Source: JAFDBW01 sp963825575 (GTDB lineage Bacteria; Desulfobacterota; Desulfuromonadia; Desulfuromonadales; BM103). Taken from it: DNA of 64,000 bases. Location: positions 1-64,000 of the forward strand of contig CAWGUB010000017.1 in the NCBI GenBank assembly GCA_963825575.1, written 5' to 3'. Below are positions 41,483 to 49,697 of this stretch, one piece after another. Both the position numbers and the translations under genes were made by a program. The notes beneath the pieces were generated by a model. It saw only the letters and a program-made list of their open reading frames with translations. It had not been told where the DNA came from and did not search any database. Every line of letters starts with the position of its first letter. Position 1 is the stretch's first letter.

Positions 41483-44074
41483 ATGAACGACAGGTGGGTG
41501 ACGACCGGATTCAGGGGCCTTGATGATATCCTCGATGGTTTGCGAATCGGCGATAATGTGGTCTGGAAAGTCGACACTATCGAAGATTACCGGTATTTCG
41601 TGCAACCCTATGTCAAGCAGGCCTTGGCAGACCGACGCAAGGTGATCTACTTCCGTTTCGGCCAACACCCTCCGGTTGTAAGTGCGGACATGGGAGTCGA
41701 GACTATTGAGCTCGATCCTCGCCAAGGGTTTGAACCTTTCGCCTGTGAAATTCATGCAACGGCCACCGAAAAGGGCGTTGGCGCCTTCTACGTGTTTGAT
41801 TGCCTGTCCGAGCTTTTGTCAGCCTGGGCCACCGATCACATGATCGCGAACTTTTTCCAGGTGACCTGCCCCTACCTGTTTCGTCTCGACACGGTCGCCT
41901 ATTTCGCGCTGCTGCGTAACCGCCACGCCCATAAAACGATTGCCCGCATCCGTGAAACCACCCAGGTTTTTCTGGAACTGCACAACCGCGAAGGGCAACT
42001 GTTCGTTCATCCTCTGAAAGTCTGGGAGCGGCATTCACCAACCATGTTTCTCCCCCATCGCCAGTCAGGTGAAAGTTTCATCCCCTTGGCCAACAGTTCT
42101 GAAGCGACAAACCTGCTCGCTGGAGCCTATAGCCAGGACCAGGCCGCCGGCAATCGCCGCCTTGATCATTGGCACCGGTTGTTTCTGCAAGCCGAGGATT
42201 TGAATGCCGAGGGGGTTCCTCCTGCAGAGCAGAAGAAAATGGTAGATCATCTGTGCCGACACTTGATTGGTCGTGAGGATAATATCCTGGCCCTGGCCAG
42301 ACAGTTCTTTTCTTTGAGTGCTTTGCTTTCCTACAAAGCCCGTATGATTGGCACCGGCTTTATCGGCGGCAAGGCCGTCGGCATGCTGCTGGCCCGCCGC
42401 ATTCTCGAAGCACAAGCCGATGCTGACTGGAAAGATCAACTGGAACAGCACGACTCCTTCTTTGTCGGCTCGAATGTTTACTACTCCTATATTGTCAACA
42501 ACGGCTGGTGGGAGCTCTACGCCGCACAAAAAACCCCGGAAGGTTATTTCAGGGCGGGTGCGGAGTTGCACGAGAAAATGCTGACCGGCTCATTTCCGGA
42601 ACAGCTACGTGAAGATTTCCAGAGCATGCTCGATTATTATGGCCAGTATCCGATCATCGTGCGCTCCAGCTCCCTGCTGGAAGATAGTTTTGGCAGTGCT
42701 TTTGCCGGCAAATATGACAGCTTCTTCTGTGCCAACCAGGGCTCACCCGAAGATCGCTACAATGCCTTTGAGGATGCCGTACGCAAAATCTTTTCCAGTA
42801 CCATGAGCGAGGATGCGCTGACTTACCGCAGGCAGCGTGGCCTTGATCAGCAGGTGGAGCAGATGGGTCTGCTCGTGCAGAGAGTGTCCGGTTCTTACCA
42901 TCAGCAGTATTACTTCCCGGAGCTGGCAGGGGTGGGAATCTCCTACAACACCTTTGTCTGGGACAAGCAGATGGATCCGAAGGCCGGGATGCTGCGTCTG
43001 GTGCTTGGTCTTGGCACGCGCGCTGTCGACCGAGTAGAAGGTGACTACCCACGAATCGTGGCGCTTGACGAACCCATGAAGCTGCCCTTGAAAGGGCACG
43101 AAGATATCCGTCGTTTCTCGCAGAAAGATATCGACCTGGTTAACATCAACGATAACGACCTGCAGTCGCAGTCGCTTTTCCGGCTGATCGAGGAAGGAAT
43201 CGATCTCAACCTCGATCAATATGGTGTGCTTGACCGGGAAACCATGAACCGGCTGCGTGAGCGCGGCAAGCCTGCTCAGGATGTCTGGGTGCTCACCTTC
43301 GAACACCTGCTGACCAGAACCGATTTTCCTCAAAGGATGCAAAAGCTTTTGAAAACCCTTGAAAGAGCCTACCAGTATCCTGTCGACATAGAATTCACCG
43401 TCAACCGCAATGCTGATGAAACGGTCAGGATCAACCTCTTGCAATGCCGCCCGCTACAGACGAAAGGTTTAAAGAAGCGGGTCAGTATCCCCGAAGGGAT
43501 CGCCACGGAGAAAACCTTTTTCAAGGCGGAAGGCGGTTTCATGGGCGGCAACACGGCCCTGCAGATCAAACGGCTGATCTGGGTCGATGCGCAGCGTTAT
43601 TCGCAACTATCCCTTTCTGATAAATACGAAGTCGCACGCCTGGTCGGTCGCCTGAACCGGTGCATCAAGGATCGTGAGCAACACCCGACCCTCCTGCTGG
43701 GTCCGGGTCGCTGGGGCACCTCGACGCCGTCACTGGGGGTTCCGGTCAAGTTCTCGGAAATCAACAATATGGCCGCTATTGGTGAAATGGCTTTCCCGGA
43801 GGGGGAAGTGATGCCGGAGCTTTCTTTCGGCTCACATTTTTTTCAAGATCTTGTAGAGGCCGATATTTTCTATCTGGCGCTGTTCCCGGATACCTTCCCC
43901 TGCACCCTGAACAGTGACTGGATTTACCAGAGCAGCAATGCCCTGGAGAAATTGATGCCGGGCAGCAGCCATTTCAAGCCGGTGGTCAAGGTTGTTGAAC
44001 TGCAAAAGCAGAACCTTATGCTGTTGGCCGATGTGGTTGCGCAACAGCTGGTCTGTTTCTGGGACGAGGAGTAG
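41483..44074 (+). CDS. PEP/pyruvate-binding (PPDK N-terminal) protein with degenerate KaiC-like N-terminus
   Basis: 863 residues from ATG 41483 (GAGGGGAC upstream). Residues ~1-200 resemble a KaiC/RecA fold (TTGFRGLDDILDGLRIGDNV) but the Walker A glycines and lysine are absent. Residues ~285-650 match the ATP-grasp PEP/pyruvate-binding domain of PEP synthase and PPDK (TGFIGGKAVGMLLARRIL; IVRSSSLLEDSFGSAFAGKY near 391; VNLLQCRPLQ-like INLLQCRPLQT). No phosphohistidine or TIM-barrel PEP-utilising domain follows. The last ~200 residues (LLLGPGRWGTSTPSLGVP) are unassigned. It therefore cannot run the full PEP synthase reaction; a sensor or nucleotide-dependent phosphotransfer role is possible. 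Confidence 0.8.
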   Translation: MNDRWVTTGFRGLDDILDGLRIGDNVVWKVDTIEDYRYFVQPYVKQALADRRKVIYFRFGQHPPVVSADMGVETIELDPRQGFEPFACEIHATATEKGVGAFYVFDCLSELLSAWATDHMIANFFQVTCPYLFRLDTVAYFALLRNRHAHKTIARIRETTQVFLELHNREGQLFVHPLKVWERHSPTMFLPHRQSGESFIPLANSSEATNLLAGAYSQDQAAGNRRLDHWHRLFLQAEDLNAEGVPPAEQKKMVDHLCRHLIGREDNILALARQFFSLSALLSYKARMIGTGFIGGKAVGMLLARRILEAQADADWKDQLEQHDSFFVGSNVYYSYIVNNGWWELYAAQKTPEGYFRAGAELHEKMLTGSFPEQLREDFQSMLDYYGQYPIIVRSSSLLEDSFGSAFAGKYDSFFCANQGSPEDRYNAFEDAVRKIFSSTMSEDALTYRRQRGLDQQVEQMGLLVQRVSGSYHQQYYFPELAGVGISYNTFVWDKQMDPKAGMLRLVLGLGTRAVDRVEGDYPRIVALDEPMKLPLKGHEDIRRFSQKDIDLVNINDNDLQSQSLFRLIEEGIDLNLDQYGVLDRETMNRLRERGKPAQDVWVLTFEHLLTRTDFPQRMQKLLKTLERAYQYPVDIEFTVNRNADETVRINLLQCRPLQTKGLKKRVSIPEGIATEKTFFKAEGGFMGGNTALQIKRLIWVDAQRYSQLSLSDKYEVARLVGRLNRCIKDREQHPTLLLGPGRWGTSTPSLGVPVKFSEINNMAAIGEMAFPEGEVMPELSFGSHFFQDLVEADIFYLALFPDTFPCTLNSDWIYQSSNALEKLMPGSSHFKPVVKVVELQKQNLMLLADVVAQQLVCFWDEE

Positions 44075-44373
44075 GCTCGGCTTAACTGCAGATCGGCAGT
44101 AACTTTAAACAACTATCGGTTGACTTGAACTATGACGGTGGCTAATTTATCGCCGGCCAGCCCGGCAATAATGCCCGGGCGGGTGAGTATGATCAGCGCT
44201 ACGTCAAGGATGCCGGCTCAACCGTGAAAACGGGAGAGCCGTTTTTTCTTCGAACGACATTTTGCATTGAAAGGTTTTTAATTTGCATACTGAATCTAGA
44301 GGGCTGATTTTGGCTGTCGCGCTGTGCTAGAATGGCGAAGTTTTTAACCGTACGGAACTAGAAGCGTAACGGC
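44075..44373. other. Gene-free gap before rnhA
   Basis: Almost 300 bases with no supported gene. It contains a GC-rich palindromic patch (GCCCGGCAATAATGCCCGGGC near 44159-44179) and a terminator at 44227-44247. Short frames on both strands are under 50 residues and not recognisable. Confidence 0.5.
44227..44247 (+). terminator. Terminator upstream of rnhA
   Basis: AAAACGG/CCGTTTT stem with a five-base loop, followed by extra T residues. It probably ends transcription of the PPDK-like gene. Confidence 0.7.
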
Positions 44374-44841
44374 ATGAATGACACAGAGAGCCTTTTAGTG
44401 GAGATCTTCTCCGACGGCGCCTGCTCCGGCAACCCGGGGCCCGGAGGCTGGGGTACGATTCTACGTTTCGGCGGGCAGGAGAAAGAACTCTCGGGCTACG
44501 ATCCGGAGACGACCAACAATCGCATGGAGCTGATCGGTGCGATTGCCGGGCTTGAGGCCTTGACAAGGCCGTGCCGGGTCAGGGTCACCACTGACTCGGA
44601 ATACGTCAAAAAGGGCATGACCGAATGGATCGATGGCTGGGTCAAGCGTGGCTGGAAGAACACCCAGAAGAAGCCGGTTGCCAACCGCGACCTCTGGGAA
44701 CGCCTGCTTGAGGTGGCCGAACAGCACCAGGTTGAATGGCACTGGGTGCGCGGTCACGATGGTCACGCCGAAAACGAACGCTGCGATGCGTTGGCCAGGG
44801 CGGCGATCGAGACGGGTAGAAACGGGTATTTCAATCGATAG
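44374..44841 (+). CDS. rnhA: Ribonuclease HI
   Basis: Degrades RNA in RNA-DNA hybrids, 155 residues. The catalytic carboxylates are all present: D14 in IFSDGAC, E52 in NRMELIGAI, D74 in TTDSEYV and D138 in ERCDALAR, together with H128 in RGHDGH. The basic protrusion WVKRGWKNTQKKPVANRDLW is intact. Terminated upstream, so it probably has its own promoter. Confidence 0.97.
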   Translation: MNDTESLLVEIFSDGACSGNPGPGGWGTILRFGGQEKELSGYDPETTNNRMELIGAIAGLEALTRPCRVRVTTDSEYVKKGMTEWIDGWVKRGWKNTQKKPVANRDLWERLLEVAEQHQVEWHWVRGHDGHAENERCDALARAAIETGRNGYFNR

Positions 44842-44927
44842 ACGTGGTCGGTTTTTATGCTAGTCTTTGGTGGTACTTTGTCGTCAAACAGATACGGGCT
44901 TGACTCAATTTTCAACTGAACCTTTTA

Positions 44928-45380
44928 GTGGTTATGTCACCAGTCAATACCTCGATAAAACTGATTGCTGCACAACCGGATTTCGAGTCCTATCTGGCAC
45001 TGGGAATCTACATCGGGATTGCCATCTTCCTGGTTGCGGTCCTGTTGTTGCTCTCCTGGGGCCTGGGTCACAAAACCCGTTCCCGGCAAAAACAGGAACC
45101 ATACGAATCGGGTATCCTGCCGCTTGATAACGCACGGCTGAAAGGGCCTGTGCCTTTTTATCTGGTTGCAATCTTCTTCATCATTTTCGACGTTGAGGTG
45201 ATCTTTGTCGCCTCATGGGCGGTTGCTTACGACCGGCTTGGCTGGTCCGGGTTCGCTCACGTCTGCTTCTTCATCTTTATCCTTTTCCTCGGCCTGGTCC
45301 ACCTCTGGAAGACCGGCGGTCTCGAATGGGGCCCGCGGGCGCAGCGTGAAAGCCGCAATGCGGAACGGAGAGCTTCGTGA
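44928..45380 (+). CDS. nuoA: NADH-quinone oxidoreductase subunit A
   Basis: Small membrane subunit of complex I, 148-150 residues (GTG 44928 or ATG 44934). Three membrane helices: ~25-48 (LALGIYIGIAIFLVAVLLLLSW), ~78-100 (PFYLVAIFFIIFDVEVIF) and ~105-128. The loop YESGILPLDNARLKGPVPFYL and the conserved acidic FDVEV are diagnostic. First gene of the nuo operon; it overlaps nuoBCD by four bases (GTGA). Confidence 0.95.
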   Translation: MVMSPVNTSIKLIAAQPDFESYLALGIYIGIAIFLVAVLLLLSWGLGHKTRSRQKQEPYESGILPLDNARLKGPVPFYLVAIFFIIFDVEVIFVASWAVAYDRLGWSGFAHVCFFIFILFLGLVHLWKTGGLEWGPRAQRESRNAERRAS

Positions 45381-47767
45381 GTGAACAGCTGCCGCCCAAC
45401 GTGGTCCTGACCACCCTGGACGATGCCATCAACTGGGGTCGCAAAAACAGCCTCTGGCCGATGTTCTTCGGGCTGTCCTGCTGTTTCGTCGAGATGATGA
45501 CCAGCATGACGCCACGCTTCGACCTGGCTCGTTTCGGTGCTGAAGTGCTGCGCAGCACGCCGCGCGAAGCCGACCTGATGATCATCTCCGGAACACCCTT
45601 TAAAAAGATGGGCGCAAGCATTCTGCGCGTTTATGAGCAGATGGCCAACCCGAAGTGGGTCATGGCGATGGGTAGCTGTGCCAATTCCGGCGGCATGTAC
45701 GATGTCTACAGCGTCATGCAGGGGGTCAACCAGATTCTGCCGGTCGACGTCTACATTCCCGGCTGCCCGCCGCGACCGGAAGCTTTTCTGCAGGGGTTGA
45801 TGCTGCTGCAGGAGAAGATTGCCAAAGAGGAGAGTCCTGCCCGCCGCGTACTCGGCATGCAGGGCGGCAGCGAGGGCACCACGCGACCGATGCTGGTCGA
45901 CGGTGTCAGCAAGAGTCGTGATACGCGCGGCCCCGGTTTCGGCAACAGCCCGAATCGCGGCACTTCCACGCAGGCACCCCACTTCTGGGGCAACCGCTCT
46001 GCGGGGATGTGGCGCCCGGTGCAGCCGCGGGTCGAGTTTGTCGAATCGACGCCCGATCTGCACAAGGCACTGTACGAGCGATTCGGCGAGAAGGTGCGTG
46101 AAGACGCCAAGGGCGTCGACATGCCGACCTTCTGGACCGATGCAGAGACGGCCACCGACCTGCTGGGCTTCCTCAAGGAGCAGGCGCCGAAGAAATTCCG
46201 CCGACTCGAAGACCTGACCGCAATCGACGAGCGCGCCCGCGACCAACGCCCGGACCACGACTTCACCCTGGTTTACCATCTGATGTCCTACGATGACCCC
46301 GGTTACGTACGGGTCAAGGTGCCGCTGTATGGCGAGATGCCGTCGGCACCGACGTTGACCAACGTCTGGACCACGGCCAACTGGTACGAGCGCGAAGTCT
46401 TCGATATGTTCGGCATCGATTTCAAGGGCCATCCTGACCTGCGCCGCATCCTCATGGCCCACGACTGGCAGGGTCACCCCTTGCGCAAGGAGCACGTCTG
46501 CCGCGCCACCGAGATGGACCCTTTTACGCCGGAAGCCGCTATGCGGATGGTGCCGCGCGACGCGGAGAGTTTCTTCGGTGGCAAGGAGATGGAGCGTGTC
46601 GATGACGAGACGATGATCCTCAACCTCGGCCCTCATCATCCCGGCACCCACGGTGTCCTGCGCCTGGTCGCCAAGTTGAATGGTGAAGAGGTCGAGGATG
46701 TCGACGTCGATCTCGGCTATCATCATCGCGGCGCCGAGAAGATTGCCGAGCGCCAGAACTGGAACCAGTACATCCCCTACACTGATCGTATCGACTATCT
46801 CTCCGGGGTGCAGAACAACCTGGCCTACCTGCTGCCGCTCGAGACGATGCTCGGTGTCGAGGTCCCGGAGCGCGCCCAGGTTATCCGGGTCATGCTTTGT
46901 GAACTTTTCCGCCTTGCCAGCCACCTGGTCTGGCTCGGCACCTTCGCCCACGACGTTGGTGCTATGACGCCGGTCTTCTACGCGTTCGAATCGCGCGAGA
47001 AGATCTTCGATATCATCGAACAGGTGACCGGCGGCCGTATGCACCCGTCCTGGTTCCGGATCGGTGGTCTGCCGATGGATCTGCCCGAGGGCTGGCAGAA
47101 AACGGTGGAGATCTTCACCCGCGATTTCGATAAACGAATCGACGAATTCGACCGCATGTTGACCGACGGCCCGATCTTCCGCGCACGCACAGAAGGGATC
47201 GGTGTCACCTCCCTCGACGAAGCGATCGACTGGGGGATGTCCGGGCCCAACCTGCGTGCCTGCGGCCTGGAATGGGATCTGCGCAAGAAGATGCCCTATT
47301 CCGGTTACGAGCGTTTTGACTTTGATATCCCAACGGCTTCGGGTGGCTGCAGCTTCGCCCGCTACCTGGTGCGGCTTGAGGAGATGCGCCAGAGCCTGCG
47401 CATCGTCAAACAGGCTGCAGCCGATATGCCGGTCGGCGATTATGTGAGTCGCGATTGCCGTTATGTTTACCCGGAACGGGAGGCCGGCAAGAAGGATATC
47501 GAGACGCTGATCCACCACTTCATGAACGTGACGCGAGGCATGACACCGCCGCGCGGCGAATGCTATCGCGGTATCGAGTCGAGCAAGGGTGAGTGTGGCT
47601 ACTATGTTGTCAGCGACGGCGGCAACACACCGTACCGGCTGCGGATCCGTACGCCGAGCTTTGCCCACATGCAGGTCTTCCCGAAGATGACCAAAGGCTG
47701 GATGATCTCCGACCTGATCATGGTGCTCGGGGCAATCGATTTTATTTTGGCGGATTTAGATCGATGA
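45377..47767 (+). CDS. nuoBCD: NADH-quinone oxidoreductase fused subunits B/C/D
   Basis: A triple fusion of 796 residues forming the core of the peripheral arm. The NuoB part (~1-155) has the N2 cluster cysteines in GLSCCFVEM, GSCAN and PGCPPRPE. A linker rich in Gly/Ser/Arg (~160-220) is followed by NuoC (~225-395; RVEFVESTP, NWYEREVFDMFGIDFKGHP). NuoD (~410-796) has LNLGPHHPGTHGVLRL and ends PSFAHMQVFPKMTKGWMISD. E. coli has only CD fused. It starts with GTG overlapping nuoA. Confidence 0.95.
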   Translation: MSEQLPPNVVLTTLDDAINWGRKNSLWPMFFGLSCCFVEMMTSMTPRFDLARFGAEVLRSTPREADLMIISGTPFKKMGASILRVYEQMANPKWVMAMGSCANSGGMYDVYSVMQGVNQILPVDVYIPGCPPRPEAFLQGLMLLQEKIAKEESPARRVLGMQGGSEGTTRPMLVDGVSKSRDTRGPGFGNSPNRGTSTQAPHFWGNRSAGMWRPVQPRVEFVESTPDLHKALYERFGEKVREDAKGVDMPTFWTDAETATDLLGFLKEQAPKKFRRLEDLTAIDERARDQRPDHDFTLVYHLMSYDDPGYVRVKVPLYGEMPSAPTLTNVWTTANWYEREVFDMFGIDFKGHPDLRRILMAHDWQGHPLRKEHVCRATEMDPFTPEAAMRMVPRDAESFFGGKEMERVDDETMILNLGPHHPGTHGVLRLVAKLNGEEVEDVDVDLGYHHRGAEKIAERQNWNQYIPYTDRIDYLSGVQNNLAYLLPLETMLGVEVPERAQVIRVMLCELFRLASHLVWLGTFAHDVGAMTPVFYAFESREKIFDIIEQVTGGRMHPSWFRIGGLPMDLPEGWQKTVEIFTRDFDKRIDEFDRMLTDGPIFRARTEGIGVTSLDEAIDWGMSGPNLRACGLEWDLRKKMPYSGYERFDFDIPTASGGCSFARYLVRLEEMRQSLRIVKQAAADMPVGDYVSRDCRYVYPEREAGKKDIETLIHHFMNVTRGMTPPRGECYRGIESSKGECGYYVVSDGGNTPYRLRIRTPSFAHMQVFPKMTKGWMISDLIMVLGAIDFILADLDR

Positions 47768-47775
47768 TCACTTTT

Positions 47776-47842
47776 GCCACAGAGACACGAAGACACGAAA
47801 AGCTCTCTATTCTTTTCTTGGCGCCTTCGTGCCTTAGTGGCG
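47776..47842. repeat. Imperfect inverted repeat between nuoBCD and nuoE
   Basis: The left arm GCCACAGAGACACGAAGAC (from 47776) pairs with a right arm ending in TTAGTGGC (47817-47842) with few mismatches, several tolerated as G-U in RNA. The arms are built from an NCACNAAG-like octamer. Same family as the repeats at 53102 and 53736. Confidence 0.75.
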
Positions 47843-47858
47843 GATTGATTTCAGGGTT

Positions 47859-48347
47859 ATGACAGAACTTCTTCCACAACAGCAGATCGACAGCTTCAAG
47901 GCCAGGGCCGATGCGATTGCACATCCCCATGAGCTGATCATAGACCTGTTGCGGGCGATCCAGTCGCATCATGGCTGGGTGCCTGATGATGGGGTCCTGC
48001 TGACCGCCGAGACCCTCGGAATCCTGCCGATCGAAGTGGAAGAATTGGCGACCTTCTACGATAAAATTTTCCGGCGGGAAGTGGGCCGCCGGGTCATCCA
48101 TGTCTGTGATTCGATCTGCTGCTGGGCGACCGGCGCCGAGATGATTGCCGAACATCTGCAGAAGAGCCTCGGTATCGGCCTGGGTGAAACCACCGCTGAT
48201 GGCATGTTTACCCTGCTGCCGACCTGCTGCCTCGGTGCTTGCGGCGAGGCCCCGGCGATGATGATCGGCCTGACTACCCATGGCCACCTGACCCCGGAGA
48301 AGATCGACCGGATTCTGGCAGATGTGCGTGCGGAGGTGCAGGGATGA
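47859..48347 (+). CDS. nuoE: NADH-quinone oxidoreductase subunit E
   Basis: Carries the N1a 2Fe-2S cluster of the NADH-oxidising module, 162 residues. The thioredoxin-like domain has cysteines in HVCDSICCWATG and PTCCLGACGEAPAMMI. Preceded by the intergenic inverted repeat and overlapping nuoF by four bases (ATGA). Confidence 0.95.
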   Translation: MTELLPQQQIDSFKARADAIAHPHELIIDLLRAIQSHHGWVPDDGVLLTAETLGILPIEVEELATFYDKIFRREVGRRVIHVCDSICCWATGAEMIAEHLQKSLGIGLGETTADGMFTLLPTCCLGACGEAPAMMIGLTTHGHLTPEKIDRILADVRAEVQG

Positions 48348-49618
48348 GCACCTATCCGCAGGTCCTTTTCAAAAATCGTCGCCCCGGAGAAACGGTGCTG
48401 CTTCCCGAGTACATAAAGAGCGGCGGCTACCAGGGGCTGCAAGATGCTCTGAAGATGCAGCCCTCGCAAGTTTGCGACGTGATCAAGGCGTCCGCGCTGC
48501 GCGGCCGAGGGGGCGCGGGCTTTCCGACCGGTATCAAGTGGTCGTTCTTCCCGGCTGACGCGCCGGGGGAAAAGTACCTGGTCTGCAACGGTGACGAGAT
48601 GGAGCCGGGCACCTACAAGGATCGTCAGCTGCTGCTAGCCGATCCGCACCAGCTGGTCGAGGGGATGGCGATTGCGGCTTACGCAATGCAGACGCCGGTC
48701 GGCTATATCTTCCTGCGCTACGCCTACGAGGATTGCTCGCAGCGGGTCGAGCGGGCCATCGAGGAGGCCGTCGCCGCCGGCTACCTGGGCAAGAATATTC
48801 TCGGCTCCGGCTTCGATGTCGAACTGCACGTGCACCGCAGCGCCGGGCGCTACATCCTCGGTGAGGAAACCGCCCTGCTCAACGGCCTCGAGGGTCGTCG
48901 CCCGAATCCGCGTTCCAAGCCGCCTTTTCCGGCCCAGCGCGGCCTGTTCGGCAAGCCAACCAACGTCAACAATGTCGAGACCCTTGCCAACGTGCCGCAT
49001 ATCCTGGCCAACGGCGTCATGTGGTTCCATGACCTGGCGCTTAACCCGGAGAGTGCCGGCACCAAGCTGTTCGGCCTGTCCGGCCACCTGAACCGGCCGG
49101 AATGTTTCGAGCTGCCACTCGGTATCACTTTGCGCGAGGTGGTGGAAGAAGTCGGCGGCGGTGTGCGCGGTGGCAAAAAATTCAAGGCATGCCTGCCGGG
49201 CGGGGCATCGACGCCCTACCTGACCGCCGAGCATCTTGACCTGATGATGGACTTCAATCCGCTCGAAGTGGTCAAGAGCCGGCTCGGTACGGCGGGTGTC
49301 ACGGTCTTTGATGAAGATACCTGCATGGTGGCGGTGACCCGCAACCTCAACCAGTTCTTCGCCCGTGAGAGCTGCGGCTGGTGTACACCCTGCCGCGACG
49401 GCCTGGCGACCATCTCCTGGCTGCTCGACCGGATCGAATTCGGTCAGGCGACGATGGATGACCTGGCGATGCTCAAAGACCAGGTGCGCAATATCAGAGG
49501 CCGCTCCTTCTGTGCCCTGGCCGAGGGCGCCATGGGTCCGGTCGAGGCGTTGCTGCGACTGTTTGAAGATGAAATTATAGATCACATCAAGCGGGGCAAA
49601 TGCCCTTTTAACCGGTAG
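48344..49618 (+). CDS. nuoF: NADH-quinone oxidoreductase subunit F
   Basis: NADH- and FMN-binding subunit with the N3 4Fe-4S cluster, 424 residues from ATG 48344 (MSTYPQVLFKN), overlapping the nuoE stop. Motifs: FMN/NADH site LRGRGGAGFPTGIKW and CNGDEMEPGTYKDR; ILGEETALLNGLEGRR; and cluster cysteines ESCGWCTPCRDG with a further Cys in SFCALAEGA. Longer upstream starts only translate nuoE in another frame. Confidence 0.96.
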   Translation: MSTYPQVLFKNRRPGETVLLPEYIKSGGYQGLQDALKMQPSQVCDVIKASALRGRGGAGFPTGIKWSFFPADAPGEKYLVCNGDEMEPGTYKDRQLLLADPHQLVEGMAIAAYAMQTPVGYIFLRYAYEDCSQRVERAIEEAVAAGYLGKNILGSGFDVELHVHRSAGRYILGEETALLNGLEGRRPNPRSKPPFPAQRGLFGKPTNVNNVETLANVPHILANGVMWFHDLALNPESAGTKLFGLSGHLNRPECFELPLGITLREVVEEVGGGVRGGKKFKACLPGGASTPYLTAEHLDLMMDFNPLEVVKSRLGTAGVTVFDEDTCMVAVTRNLNQFFARESCGWCTPCRDGLATISWLLDRIEFGQATMDDLAMLKDQVRNIRGRSFCALAEGAMGPVEALLRLFEDEIIDHIKRGKCPFNR

Positions 49619-49622
49619 ACGG

Positions 49623-49687
49623 GGTCTGGAGGCTAGAGGCTAGAAATGTTAATAGCTTTTGCCAGTCTCCAGCCCCTAGCCACCAGC
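49623..49687. repeat. Imperfect inverted repeat of CTGGAGG-like heptads between nuoF and nuoG
   Basis: The left arm TCTGGAGGCTAGAGGCTAGA (49625-49644) is matched by the reverse complement of 49663-49687 at about 17 of 20 positions. A related single arm (CTGGTGATTGGCGACTGG and neighbours) precedes queC at 29758-29788. Confidence 0.75.
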
Positions 49688-49697
49688 AACTGAATTT

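Noticed and set aside
44075..44373. Possible riboswitch before rnhA
   Set aside because: The GC-rich palindromes do not match any riboswitch consensus I know, and a terminator separates most of it from the gene.
45257..47668. 803-residue minus-strand ORF opposite nuoBCD
   Set aside because: It mirrors a clearly real gene, lacks any family motif, and arises from strong third-position GC bias.
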